Below are positions 46,628-63,366 of a stretch of DNA of 64,000 nt, piece by piece. The DNA comes from Amoebidium appalachense (lineage: Eukaryota; Ichthyosporea), in the NCBI GenBank assembly GCA_963693365.1, contig CAVNZM010000012.1:2418001-2482000 (forward strand). The letters run 5' to 3'. The translations under genes were made by a program, and so were the position numbers. The notes under the pieces were generated by a model, which was not told the origin of the DNA, made no database searches, and saw only the letters and a program-made list of their open reading frames with translations. Numbering within the stretch: position 1 is the first letter of the stretch; each line of letters begins with the position of its first letter.

Positions 46628-47467
46628 GACTGCGCACTCACTCAGGCACTTGTGTTTCCACACTCTGCTTTGTGCCCTGTTTCCATCCGTTGGAAGCTTC
46701 TCTGTCTTCAGCTTTCGATAGGTGTCCCTGAACTCACATTACACTCTCTGTGAGGTCAAATCTTGGATCCTTTACCACCAATATATAAACACAGAAATGT
46801 GTAGTGTTTCAGATGGCACCGAACTCCGAACTTGTCGCTCTGAGCACGAACCTCTCAAACCGTCAGGCTAAACTTTTTGGATCTAAGGAGCATCAACGAA
46901 TCACTGTTGCTGGACAGGTTGGGAAACATGCAGGCTACTGAGCAACTCAAGACCCTCTGTTTGTAGCGTGGAGATAGTTATAAGCATTCTAGACGGCAAT
47001 GGCCATTGATAATCCCTTTTCCCTTGGTTTTCGTTCTTTATTGGCACAACATCGGGGAGGAGAACTGAGACCATGACCGACTCTTGAGCGCGAGCCTCTG
47101 AGGAAGAGTGGTGCGTTAACTGGTGCGCCGGCTTCATCTTTTGAAGCAGTTTGATGTGCTGCTAACCAATCATCCATTAGGTAAGTTCGCTGTGTTCCAA
47201 CGGAAGATTAGTACTTACGTAAGTAAGCAGGCCTGGTAAGCTGTGATCGGAAGCACTCGTTTTACTTCAGACCCCTAACTCTCAAGAATTCGGGGCTTGT
47301 TCTCGTATGATATAAATTCTAGCGACTACCTACCGAACCTTACTGGCGTATTGTTATTTCCTTCTTATTACGCATACAATCTAGTTCATTCATACACTTC
47401 TGCACTAGTGTGAAGCCTTTACTCTTTCTCACACCACTTTCTACACTCCACAAGTCTCGTTTGCAGA
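46628..47467. other. Intergenic region between RasGEF and PFDN1
   Basis: Divergent 5' regions of the two genes, free of long homopolymers. A TATA-like TATAAA lies at 47311-47316, about 150 bases before the PFDN1 ATG. No other gene is seen. Confidence 0.45.
47311..47316 (+). promoter_or_regulatory. Possible TATA box of PFDN1
   Basis: TATAAA, about 150 bases before the PFDN1 start codon. A CAG directly precedes the A before the ATG, so an intron in the 5' leader is also possible. Confidence 0.35.
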
Positions 47468-47848
47468 ATGGCAGCCAGTTCAGAAAACGAAATGCGTGCC
47501 TTGTTTCTGGACGCACAAGACCAGCTCGCACAGTCACAGCAGAGGCGAAAACTCATTATGGCACAAATCGAAGGGAAAAAACGGGATGTTATGGCCGCTG
47601 AATTTACCCTCGACCACGTGAAGTTGCTACCAAAGGCCACACCGTGCTACCTCTCTGTGGGGCGCATGTTTGTCAAGCAGTCACACGATCAGATCAACGC
47701 ACACCTGGCAGTACGCTGTGAGCGGGCAAAGGACTCGGTCAAGCAGCTGGAGCAGAACAAGGAGGTTGTTGGGAGGACCATCAAGGAGAAGGAGAACGCC
47801 ATGAGGGAGCTGTTGATGAACAGGGCAAGGATGCAGGCAGGCCAATGA
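47468..47848 (+). CDS. PFDN1: Prefoldin subunit 1
   Basis: A beta-type subunit of the hexameric cytosolic chaperone that passes unfolded actin and tubulin to the CCT chaperonin. Single exon of 126 residues (human about 122). An N-terminal helix (about 5-48, QSQQRRKLIMAQIEGKKRDV) is followed by the beta-hairpin segment with CYLSVGRMFVKQS (about 60-72; the human counterpart is YEGVGRMFILQS) and a C-terminal coiled-coil helix (about 75-120, KDSVKQLEQNKEVV). This helix-hairpin-helix layout and the VGRMF motif are diagnostic. The first ATG gives the normal length. It is the only intronless gene here and is free of homopolymers. Confidence 0.92.
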   Translation: MAASSENEMRALFLDAQDQLAQSQQRRKLIMAQIEGKKRDVMAAEFTLDHVKLLPKATPCYLSVGRMFVKQSHDQINAHLAVRCERAKDSVKQLEQNKEVVGRTIKEKENAMRELLMNRARMQAGQ

Positions 47849-47973
47849 ACGCGGCGTCTACTCGGCCTAGATCTATGTTCGGCTATGGGTAGCCGCGCTT
47901 TTTCAGGATTGACAGCATTACGGCACTCTGTAAATATATTCTCTTCGCTTGCAGTCTTAAAGCAGCCACCGAT

Positions 47974-48925
47974 TTGAAGAGCGTCTTGGCTTGGATCCTT
48001 CCTCCCTCTCGCCTTCCGCCCCTCCCCAAACCCCTTCCTCCGTTTCCCTCTCTGTATAAACCTCTTTCCCCCTCTCTCTTTCTCTCTCTCTCTCCCCCCT
48101 TCCCCCCCCCCTCTCTTTTCTCGCTCTCTCTCTCTCGCCCTCTCTCTCCCCCCCCCCCCCCCCCCCGCCCTCTCTCTCTCTCCCCCCCCTCCTCTCTCTC
48201 TCCTCTCTCTCTCACCTTCCCTGTTGGCCTCTCCCTCTGCCTCTCTACAACCGCCTCCCCCCACACACACAGTCTCTCTCTCACCGTCTCCCCTCTCCCT
48301 CTTCCCCCCCTCCCCCCTCCCCCTCCCCCCCTGCTCTCTCCCACCCATAACGAAGCATGCAAAATTACTCCAGCTCTCTCTCTCTCCCTCCTCTCTTTTT
48401 TTTTGCTCCCCCCCCCCCCCTCCCCCCCCCTTCCCCTCCCCCCCCCCCTCTCTCGCGCGGCCTCTCGCCTCTCTCTCTCTCTCCCTCCCTTCCTCCCTCC
48501 CTCCCTCTCTCCTCCCTCTCTCCCAAATTCCCTCTCACTCGGCCCCTCCCCCCATTGTCCCCCCCCCCCCCCCCCTTCCCCCCCCAATCTATCTCCCCCC
48601 CCCCCCATCCTCGTTCCCTTTCTTGCTCCCTTGCTCACTCCCTCCCTCCCCCCTCTCTCTCTTTCTTTCCCCACCTCCCTCTCCCCGCTTCCTCTTTCTC
48701 ATCTCTCTCGCCGCCTCGCGCAAAGGCACACATGCTATTTCTTTCTTTCTCTCTCTCTTTCCATCACTTTTCTCTCTCCCTCCCTCTCTCTCGATTTCCC
48801 CCTCTCTTTCTCTCCCTCTCTTGCTTTCGCTCGCGCTTCCCCTTCCTTCCCGCCCCCCTTTTGTTCACCGTTCTTGCCCCCCTCGATCTCTTCCTCCCAC
48901 ACACGACCACACTACGCACACACTT
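47974..48925. repeat. CT-rich polypyrimidine block, ~950 bp
   Basis: Nearly all C and T on the plus strand (purine on the other), with CTCTCT runs, C-runs and a few unique words. Long Ser/Pro/Leu frames on one strand and Arg/Glu/Gly frames on the other follow from composition alone. Such mirror-rich polypurine-polypyrimidine DNA can form triplex structures. Confidence 0.7.
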
Positions 48926-49469
48926 GCACGCATAGAGAAAAGGGGATGATGGGGGGAGGGGGGGAAGGGGGAGGAGGAGGAGGGTGGGTGGGGGGAGAGA
49001 GAGAGAGAGACAGAGAGTGAGAGGCAGAAATGCACACCACTACACCAGCTGGCCCCTCCCCCTCCCCCTTTTCCCCTTGCTCAACTGTTTCTCTCTCCCT
49101 CCTCCTCCCTCCCGGATCCCCTTCAACCCGTCGAGCTCCCGGCCTCCTCCTCCACATATGCATACGACGCCGTGTGTGGTCAGGCACGCAATGTGCGACA
49201 TAAAAAGATATATTTCCTCATGCGCCCCCCGGTGCAGTTTAGTTTTCATTATTTTATCCAAAACATCAGTGAAATGACGTGCGTGTCAGTGCGTACAGGG
49301 CTCACAATGTAGGTCCCAGGTGAATATACCAGTTTAGTCATGGCTCGAGGTATGAATTTCCAGACCTCTGAGCATGCAAGTAGATCTGAGTGTCGAAACT
49401 GACGGTTAATTCATCCGTGTGTGAGTTGCCTTTCCGTGAGCGCCGGCACCATTCGACTCATCTTCACCC

Positions 49470-49510
<41 letters not shown>

Positions 49511-50110
49511 ACATGTGTGCGTGTGTGTGTGTGTGCCGCATGATGGGGGGGGGGAGGGGGAGGTGGGGGAGTGGGAGAAGGTTGAGTAACCCTAACCTCG
49601 TTCATGCGCGTGTGTGAAGTGGAGCTGGCCCAATTATAGCTACCAAAACAGCTACCGTTAGCCAGTGGTGTCCGTGAGATCTCGAATAATGGTGTCGAGA
49701 TGTCGATCATTCGAAATCCCAGTGAAACACCGTTGATTCACCGCACGTGTCATTGAGAAGCAGAGACCAGACGCTTCTACGACTTCATAGGAAAGCAGAG
49801 ACCACAAGCTCTTACGAATTCATGATCAAGGCTTTGGCATGCAGCTTTCAGTTGCCCTCGAGAACGTGGCGCATATGTATCCACTCCTAGTTCGGCGACA
49901 AATTACCAGTGAAGATTGAAGGTACGAGGGTGGGATTCTACTTCGCGTGCATGACCTGTGGGCTGTATGTGTGTGTATTTGAGAGAGGGGGGCCATGTGT
50001 GTGTGTGTGTTTGATCATGGCCGTGCACATGTGGCGCATATACGCCCCAGTTCAGTGACAAATTACTACAAGATTGAAGGCACTAGGGTGGAATTCGATC
50101 CTGTGTGTGT

Positions 50111-50141
<31 letters not shown>

Positions 50142-50240
50142 GGGGGGGGGATTTGATCTCGGTCTGGGACCACACGCATGCACAGGTGCATGTGCACGCA
50201 CGAGTCATCAGTATTCAACCATTCCCATTAAACCCCAATT
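48926..50240. other. Intergenic region between PFDN1 and SDHB 3' end
   Basis: Holds a ~38-nt G-run (49472-49509), further GT and G runs near 49515 and 50104-50150, and related ~60-bp phrases near 49885-49925 and 50030-50095 (GACAAATTAC followed by AGATTGAAGG). No gene is seen. Confidence 0.5.
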
Positions 50241-50246
50241 TTTATT
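50241..50246 (-). other. Polyadenylation signal for SDHB
   Basis: AATAAA on the minus strand, about 165 bases past the SDHB stop codon. Confidence 0.5.
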
Positions 50247-50409
50247 GGTCACCCCACCACCGCCACTAGCAGTAGCTTACACATTATTACATATCGCATG
50301 AACACTCTCTCCACATGCTACTAAACATGGTGTGCTGTGATCATGGAAATAAACGACGACATAGTGCCCCATGGGGGCATAGGCAAATTGTGTGTCGGTT
50401 GCACAGTCT

Positions 50410-55447
<5,038 letters not shown>

Positions 55448-55954
55448 GGTCGGTTTTCGACGGGACAAACGAAGAATAAAGCACCGAAAAACTGACTCTA
55501 CGTGGGTGAGTGGAACCCCTCTTAGGTCGCCGCTAAACTGAAAGACGTGTGCAAGTGCTTTGAAAGCCCAGCGGCCGTGCCGCGCCGCCCGCCCCTCCCC
55601 CGCGCCGGCCCGGATCCGGAATGCAAGAAGCCCGCATGGCAGGCGAATGTCTGCTTCGAAATGAAGTTAGCCAATAGGAAATGGGAAAACGTTGCGATTG
55701 GCTGCTGGGTCGTCAAATGATAAGGTTTGCTGCTGTCTGATTGGATAAATGGTGAGCGGATTAAACAAATATGGAAATTGAGCCACGTCAAAAAGTTTGC
55801 CGCGCTCTGCTTTCAACTGTGACGTCACGGCTTGGAAGTACAGTATATAAAGATTTTTCAGAACGCATGTTCCATGTTTTCTAGTCAGCTGTGTGCTTTC
55901 TAAAACTTTGTAAAAAGAGCTGCAGTCACGTCAATACCGGCAGCATTAGGGAAA
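55448..55954. promoter_or_regulatory. Shared divergent promoter region of SDHB and TIM23
   Basis: The 507 bases between the two start codons hold a CCAAT box (55671-55675), inverted CCAAT boxes (55697-55701, 55740-55744), a GC-rich CpG block (55569-55620), a palindromic CRE-like TGACGTCA (55820-55827) and TATATAAA (55844-55851) facing TIM23. SDHB shows no clear TATA. Both products are mitochondrial, so joint control is plausible. Confidence 0.65.
55844..55851 (+). promoter_or_regulatory. TATA box of TIM23
   Basis: TATATAAA about 104 bases before the TIM23 ATG, preceded 17 bases upstream by TGACGTCA. Confidence 0.65.
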
Positions 55955-56719
55955 ATGAACAGCAATAGGGATAATACGGTGTATAACACTTACGATGAGA
56001 ATGATCCGAGCATCAGCGCAGTACCCGGTATGTCCCACCCCTTCCCTCCCGAGAGCCCCCCCAGCTCCATATGCATGCGATCATCTGCGCCTGACAGACG
56101 TATTGGCTGGTGCACTGATTTGATTTCTGATGTGTACATTAGCAGCCCTTTGTAACTGCGGCCTACAGATGAAAAGTAACTTTGGCGCCCACCCTACACT
56201 TTAAAATGGGCAATCTACCTTTCCTTTCTTCCCCGCCACAGCTAGTTGATCAGAATTAGTACAAGTTTAGCTCATCCTTCAGCCGATGTAGCCTCCTTCC
56301 ACATTCTTGCCCCCCCCCCCCCCCCCCCCTCCCCCCTTCCCCCCCCTCCACCCCCTTTCCCGCTGCTTTTGCTTGGCCCACCTTTCGCTTCTTATAGAAT
56401 TTAAGCCACCTGTGTAATGTCCCCTCCGTGCCGAGTAGGGATTTTCCCCACTCTCCCTGCCTCCCCGCCCCTCCCCCTTCCCCTCCTCTCACTAGTACTC
56501 TCTTCGCTTCCCCCCGCCCCCCCCCCTTTGTCTTCCTTCCCTTCCCTCCCCAAGTCCTAACTTTTCTCCAAACGGCCGTCGTTTTCCCCTCAGTATTGCC
56601 CCGTACATGGGCGTCTACCCCTGTGTCCTTCCCCCCCCCCCCCCCCCCCCCTCCCACCCACCGCCCCTTCCCGCCTTTTCTCGGTCCCCCCCTGTCCCCC
56701 CCTCTCTCTTATCTCTCTC

Positions 56720-56755
<36 letters not shown>

Positions 56756-57640
56756 CCCCCCCCCCCCTCCCCTCAGCCCCCCCCTTCCTAGCCCCCTTGC
56801 CTAATCCCCCTGATTCTCCACCCTTCCCCCTAACCCGCCAATCCCCCGCCTCCCCTTTCAAAAAATTTTGTGCCCAGTACACTTACACAAGCTTCACCAA
56901 CAGTATTTGCACGAGGATCCGGGGCCCTCTCCCCGTATGCACAGGCATACGGTAGCAGCCTGAATCTCTCCTTTGCACACGACAACGAGGGAGGTGACTT
57001 CTTGTATGCTGAAGACGCAAACAAAAAGCGGAGCTGGGGGGATAAGGTGTTCTATGGCACTGGTGCTGCATACATGATTGGTAAGGTAATGCTGCTATAA
57101 GGAGGCATTGTTTGAGTGAATGTTTGTAGTTAGTATTAGCCACTTTGTTTGACAGCGTGGGTGATTGGGGGGCAAGAAGGGTGGTTTTCTTGGGGGGGGG
57201 GATGGGGGGGGGGGGGGGGTTAAAAGGCTTGATAGAGGCCAGTGTGGGAGGGGAAGGGTGAGGGTGGGGGGTTGGGGGGTGGGATTGTGTGTTTTGGTGA
57301 GGGCTCGGTAAAATGAGGCAAGGGTGATGGGGAGTTAGGAAGGGGGCAGAGTTATTGGGCACACGGTTGGCGGATGTTAAAAGGGTTGGTTGTTCAACGG
57401 AATACATACATGTGGGGAATGGATTGAATAGGATTACAATAGTTAAATGATATCCCTACCTTTTTTGTTTAAGTTTTATCACGATTGGAGCTGCCAGGGT
57501 TAAAAGAAAATTGAGCCCCCCCCCCCCCCCCCCCCCCTCCCCCTTTTTTTTTTTTCTCACTGCGGTGATGTTTGGCGACGAGCTGTTAGACAGCTCTCTT
57601 TCACCCTCTCTCTGGGAGTCCCTTCCCCCTCCCCCCCCCA

Positions 57641-57692
<52 letters not shown>

Positions 57693-57793
57693 CCTCCCTC
57701 CTCCGTCCTCCCCCCCCCACGTCCCTTTGGCCCTGCTCCCCGCCCGGCCCCTCCCCTCTCTCTACCTGTTGGCCTTCGGGGAGGGGGGGGGGG

Positions 57794-57826
<33 letters not shown>

Positions 57827-58200
57827 GGGGGGGGGGGGGAGGGGGGCCTTGTCATGTACGACCAATGCATATCGTAACTTGGATTGGTCGTTCTAATGGC
57901 AAAGGAAGGGGAGGGTTGGCACGGTGGGGAAATGAGACCGAAGAGGAGGGGGAGGGGGCTGAAGCTGTAGAGGTGTTTCTTGTTGTGGTTATCTTTTCTT
58001 CCCTGGTGTTGGGGAATAGGGGGCGGGGGGCCGGAGGGGGGGAGGGGGGGGGGGGATGTACGCCAAGTACTTGACTGTTCCATTCTTGGGCAAGAGTTGG
58101 GAAGGGATCTGGGTGCCTGTAGCTGGCCGAAAACAGGGCTTTTCTTCCCTTCCCCCCTTTTTTTTCTTGTTTTTTTTTTTTTTTCTTTTTTTCTTGTTTT

Positions 58201-58231
<31 letters not shown>

Positions 58232-60644
58232 GGGGGGATACGGATGAGAAGGCAAGCCTCAAAGGCTGTTTTTTGAAACGGTTTTTCATCATCATTTTGA
58301 GAGTTGTGCATCCTTATGTTTTGCCTTCAGGCTCTGCTGCCGGAGGTGTGTGGGGAGTAGCCGAGGGGTTGAAGAACCCGGAGGCTATCACGCGCAGACT
58401 GAAAATCAACAGCGTGCTAAATTCGGTGACGAGAAGGGGGCCGTTTGTGGGCAACTTCGCAGGTGTTCTGGGTAAGTTTTTGAAGTGTGGGTGGTGTGGG
58501 TTGAACAGAATTGCAAATGCCAACTTAAGGGGCAGGCAGGGCGAATGAGATGGATTATGTGTGGGTTGTCTTTCTGCAGATAGACCAGTCCGGGGGGGGG
58601 GGGGGGGGGGGGGAGGCAAGGGTTTGACCCTTGTCCACATTGCCCCCCTCTCTCCCCCCCCCCCCCCCCCCCCCCCCACACACACACACAAAAGAAATGA
58701 AATTACTGTCCGTTCGCCTTTTCCCCCTTCACCTTTACGGCAGGTACCTCACTTCTCTTTCACATACCTTCATTGGAGTTTTATAATGTCGTATGTCTAC
58801 AAGCAACTTTTTTTTAATATTAGCGCGCAAACTACATTGGGATACTACGATCTTTAGACATCTCTTCCCACCAAACTATTCCACCTGAAATCTGACTCTT
58901 GGTTTCCTTTCAGCGTTGATGTACACTGTAATTGATGGCAGTCTTGTGTGGCTAAGAGACGGTCAGGATGACTACGTGAACTCTGTGAGCGCAGCAGCAC
59001 TCACGGGTGTCCTGTTCAAAACCACGGGTAAGTCTCATCATCCCTGCGATTGTTCTTGCATGTATGTGTAACGGCATGACTCTTCTTTAACATTTCTGCC
59101 TTGCCATAAGCAACCCTGCTCGTCTTTGATCAAGACGGGTTGACCCGCCCAAGTTCAGTTGATGCTGCTGTCTGAGTTGGAGCGTCGTATATACGCGGGC
59201 TAAGGGGTCGAAACTCAGACGCAATTGATGACTTGGGTCCTTCCTGAGGATGGGCTCTGCTTATGACGCATACTGTGCACATGGCTGATGTTGCATACTT
59301 GAATGTTTGCCTTTGCATGTGTCCTGCACCATGCTTCTCGTCGTGTATGCGTACTTCGTACCGTGTTCCGCATTCAAACCCCCCCCCCCCCCCCCTCTCT
59401 CTCGAACTCCCACAGCCTTTTTCATTAATGCTGAACATACTTCTTGCACTATTGAGTACTCCCTGTGCGACCCCTACCTACCCTTTATGCCCTGCCCCCC
59501 CCCCCCCCCCCCCCCCCCCGTGATACCATATTTCCGGCTGACATCCGGGGGCATAGCTTTCCGTTCGAAGACGTTAAAGTTCCGCCCTAGTAAGCGTGTT
59601 ACTACCCTGCGGCGTGGGTCAAATCTCATATTTTCCCCTCTGATTGCGAATTCTGCGGCCTTCAGGACTTAATTCTTTTCAGCTGGTGTAGTATGTTAGC
59701 CAGGGAAGTATCGACTTAGGTAGCGACGGGGGAGCTTCCTAGAAGCCCCGTTTCCTGAGTTCCTATCTATATTTTTCTTGCTTCTGCTTACTGCTGCAAC
59801 TTTAACCCCCAGCCTTTCCCACTGCCCTTGCCTGCATAAGCAACCCTGCTCGTCTCTGATCAAGGCGGGTGACCTACCCATGTTCAAGGGAAACAGTATC
59901 TGAGTTGGGTTTCGTTAACGAGGTGAATAGGTCGAAACGCGGGTACTGTGGATGACGTGGGCCCCCCCTGAAAATGGGCCCTGCTTATTATGCATACTCT
60001 TTATGTATGGCTTGCATTCTGCATCGTGTTATCCGTTTGTTCTTGTGTACTTCGTACTTTTTGACGCATTCAACCCCCCCCCCCCCCCCCCTCCCCTCCG
60101 CTTTCCCCCTTAGTAACATGTGATTTAATAAGAGTGGTAAGGTGGTTAGGAATTTTGTGTTGGGATCATGCTTCAGAAATGGGTTAAATATTTTGGTCGA
60201 AATTCAATATCGCATACTATCACACACCTTTTGCCCCTTCAACATTTTTTTGTGCAGGTGTGGTGAACATTTTTTTGTGCAGGTGTGGTGACACTGGTGA
60301 GAAGGGGCTGTATGGATGTTGGGATGTTGGTCGTATATTTGCACTGCGATGAAGGAGCAGGGGAGGCCCCCGGGGGGGGGGGGGGGGGGGGGGGGGCTGT
60401 AGAGAAACAGGTACAGGTTGCATTTGTTGAGGTTAAGATTGTTCTGGAATGACCTTAGAATATGGTTCTGCAGTATTACGCCATGCGTATTTAGTTGTGA
60501 GCACTTTTTTCCTGCGGTTATAATGCTAACTTCGGGGCCAAAGGTGGTGTTCGGGCCATGGGCATGGCAGGTGTGCTGGGAGTAGGGATTATCGGCTCGG
60601 CGGCAGCAGCAAAACACCTGTTCGAGCAACGGCAAACCTACTAA
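55955..60644 (+). CDS. TIM23: Mitochondrial inner-membrane import channel subunit TIM23
   Basis: Central subunit of the TIM23 translocase, which imports presequence-bearing proteins. Exons: 55955-56027, 56904-57080, 58331-58471, 58914-59027, 60544-60644; all introns are phase 1; 201 residues (human about 209). The N-terminal ~65 residues are hydrophilic (intermembrane space) and include LSPYAQAYGSSLNL, which matches the conserved LSPYL segment. The rest fits the four-helix Tim17/Tim22/Tim23 fold: FYGTGAAYMIGGSAAGGVWG, RLKINSVLNSVTRRGPFVGN followed by FAGVLALMYTVIDG, then VSAAALTGVLFKTTGGVRAM and GMAGVLGVGIIGSAAAAKHL. It ends FEQRQTY. The last acceptor (AAAG at 60543) has a weak pyrimidine tract. 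Intron 4 contains two dispersed repeats. Confidence 0.92.
57644..57840. repeat. CT array facing a GA array
   Basis: A CT array (about 57644-57690) and C-rich sequence are followed by a G-run and GA array (about 57782-57820), giving a second low-complexity inverted repeat, in TIM23 intron 2. Confidence 0.65.
59104..59395 (+). repeat. Poly-C-tailed dispersed repeat, ~275 bp plus tail
   Basis: Nearly identical to 21524-21792 but with a short extra segment (CACCATGCTTCTCGT). It ends CCGCATTCAAA followed by a 17-nt C-run. It lies in TIM23 intron 4. Confidence 0.75.
59705..60091 (+). repeat. Poly-C-tailed dispersed repeat, near full-length copy
   Basis: Reverse-complement match of 50766-51162 along its whole length, with TAGAAGCCCCGT-like, ATAAGCAACCCTGCTCGTC, GGTCGAAACGCGGGTACTG and CTTCGTACTTTTTGACGC blocks in order. 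It ends GCATTCAA and a ~19-nt C-run. It lies in TIM23 intron 4, downstream of the 59104 copy. Confidence 0.8.
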
Positions 60645-61777
60645 ATCTAGATTGGCATGAAGGATCGGCATGAATACTGACTGTATGCGACGGTGGTCTT
60701 CCCTGAAAGAAGAAGGACGAGCTGGAAGGCGGAAATGTAATGACCACGTGACATGTGGTTATTTTTATTAGCCTTAGCTGATTATAACTTGTACGAATTT
60801 GAATGTGCGCACTTTTTTGGTCAACGGATTTTTAATAGCACGATTGCCAGCAGGTTTTCTTTCCGGGCCTTGCCCATTTTAATATAATTGTGATGATGTG
60901 AAGCTAGCGCGTAGCTACTAGTACCGGAGTGTTAGTGCTCACAATCATCGCGCGAGATCTTTGATTGCTAATATAAGCGTTCAGGGTTAGTACTGTCAGC
61001 TGTTACTTGTCAGTGCTTCAGTGTTAGGGACCTGCTTATGATCGTTGTGCTTATTGTAGTTGTATCTCTGTTATTTGATTGACGTTATGCCCTTGTACAT
61101 GTACAGTTGGTAAAATCCTAGGCCATATGTACACGCCTCCGCCATAATGCAGAATATGGTGAAGTAAGAAGAATAGACAGCTAGCACTAAATTTGCGCGT
61201 TGAGGTTGCCCCAGTCCACTTCGGACTCTACCTACCCCCCCCCCCCCCCCCCCCCCTGGCATGCTTTGGGCCTCCCCCATCCTTTGCCTTTTGATACGTA
61301 CACACACTCGCACACTCGCACCGTACGCGTGGCTCAGCACATGTCATGTAAACAGCACATCCCTCCCTTCTCCCTCCCCACTCTCTCTCTCTATCTCTCC
61401 CTCTCTCCCCTCCCCCCTCCCCCCTCCTTCCCCTCACACACACACGACAAATGCAAAGCTTTGGTGGAGAAAGTGATCAAAATACCTGCCATATTTGGCA
61501 GGCGCGCTGCGCAGATCTGCCGTTAGGGAAATCGAAAAGGTCCGAGGCCTCACTTCGCACAGGAATGAAAACAGAACGAACCCCAAGTTGCAGCTGCCTA
61601 CTGCAGACTCTGTGTGAACGAAGTATACTATAGGAAAGCAGGCTTAGAGACCTGGAAGGTTGATAGTGAACTGCTGAGCGAGTTTGTAGGCGGCTATTTA
61701 TATGCAGTGAATCCTTGTTAAGAGTACATAAATGATCTAGTAGCAGTGATACGCTCAAAACTAGCTACAAGCACTGT
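60645..61777. other. Intergenic region between TIM23 and the small repeat protein gene
   Basis: Mostly ordinary sequence with one C-run (61236-61256) and a CT-rich stretch (61366-61440). No AATAAA was found close to the TIM23 stop codon. No further gene is seen. Confidence 0.5.
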
Positions 61778-61785
61778 TATAAATA
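61778..61785 (+). promoter_or_regulatory. TATA box of the small repeat protein gene
   Basis: TATAAATA starting 45 bases before the ATG, leaving a leader of only about 10-15 bases. Confidence 0.65.
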
Positions 61786-61822
61786 AAGAACCGTAGGGCA
61801 TCGCCCTCCTTCTATCGCCACA

Positions 61823-62799
61823 ATGTCCTTTTCGAAGACAGCAGCAGCGAAGTCGGTCTACAGCTATGCCAAAGACAACCCCGACCAAGTGAAGAAGGGT
61901 GTCAACTATGCACGAGAGAACCCCGACAAGGTCAAGAAGGTAACTAAGCATCTAGACATGATCCGACCATGCATAAGTTCTTACTCAGTGATGATCACGT
62001 TGCTGTAAACGGTTTGAATGATTTGGAAGGAGGGTGTTTGTTCAAATTATGGTGTATTTTCGGCAGAAGAGAATACCAAACCAGTAGTGGTGTTTAATGA
62101 GCTATATTGGCATCTCAAGGCATGTCGAAGTAGATGGTGCTCTAACCTGCTCTCTGATGCAGGCCTATAATGTCGGGTCAGACTACTACAAAAACAACGA
62201 AGACCCATCGAACCCACAAACCATGGGAAAGGCTGCCTACAAGTATGCGCGGGAGAACCCTGAAGAGGTATGGGCTGGGGCATAATTACATGTATGATGT
62301 GCTTCAACTAGCGGATTTGACCAGCACACCGATGTGTACACATGCTTGGGAATCGAAAGTCTTCCACAACTCTGCTGTTGGAGGGCTGGAGCGGCTAGAG
62401 TATGCACCTAGTCCATTTTTGCAACTATTTTTTTTTTAAAATTCCAGCAAATAAACCAAAAAATACCTGTTTCTTTTGGGTTCCTGGAAGTCCACGTAGG
62501 TGCATCGTTGTGTTCAATCTGCAAAACCTCAACCTTTCTTGAAAGCACAAGATGTGCACAAAATTCACGGTTGAAACTTTACGACACTCGTGTTGATTTT
62601 CTGGTTTGGTGTTTTTTTTTTTTGAATACAAATAGATTCAGTGTTTGCGCTGCAAAATCGAAAATAACATTTTGAATGTCTTAATGGATCTGTGGCGGAA
62701 CACACTTTTTGTCAAGCACGGCTAAACTCATGTTTGTGCCCGCAGGCAAAGAAGGGTGCACAGTGGGCGCGAGATAACCCAGAAGCAGTGAAGAAGTGA
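61823..62799 (+). CDS. Small protein with repeats of an ARENPDKVKK-like motif, function unknown
   Basis: Exons 61823-61939, 62163-62267 and 62746-62799 (all phase 0) give 91 residues. The protein is built from four copies of a ~13-residue motif: SYAKDNPDQVKKG, NYARENPDKVKKA, KYARENPEEAKKG and QWARDNPEAVKK, with a more diverged linker (NVGSDYYKNNEDPSNPQTMG) between the second and third. It is highly charged and likely helical; I see no signal peptide or membrane segment. A strong TATA box and the short leader suggest good expression. The stop TGA at 62797 overlaps a GTGAGA donor. Splicing there to an acceptor at 63443 would give 109 residues ending in CSQCPVSA at 63501. No family is recognised. 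Confidence 0.75.
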
Positions 62800-63335
62800 G
62801 AATCCCCCTCCCGCGTCTTTTGCATGTCTATTGTGGTGTTTGACAAGCAGCCGCTACTCCGTTACGGATACTGTGTTAGCAAGCTGGAGGGAAAAGTATA
62901 TGGGCGGTAGAATACGTGGTGTTCTTTTGTAGCTTTCAGCGCTGTGCTTTTTCTCGTTGCTATCCTATTGGTAGGTGTAATGTCGCAAGAGTGTTTGAGC
63001 GTGCACAAATGTTGTTAGAATGACTCGGTCAGATGAATTCTTTGCCCCTTCCCACTGCTATCCGCGCTCTCATGTGCCTGAGACTACCCACCTCCCACCT
63101 CCCCCCCCCCCCCCCTCCCCCCCCCCCCCCCCCCCAGCACACACACACACATTCCCCTCTCTTCCCCCCCCCCTCCCCCCCCCCCCCCCCCCCCCCCCCC
63201 CAATTTTAAGTGTGTGGGGAATAGGGATTTGTGGGGGGGGGGGGGGGGGAAGAAGGGAGGGGGCGAATGAGTGAAGAAGAAGAATACCGTGTTTTTTGGT
63301 GGTTTTTTATGTTCTTAATGTGTGACCAATCCCCC

Positions 63336-63366
<31 letters not shown>

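Noticed and set aside
47974-49020. 348-codon Ser/Pro/Leu frame and matching Arg/Glu/Gly frames on the other strand
   Set aside because: Explained by the CT-rich composition; no domain, no acceptable gene context.
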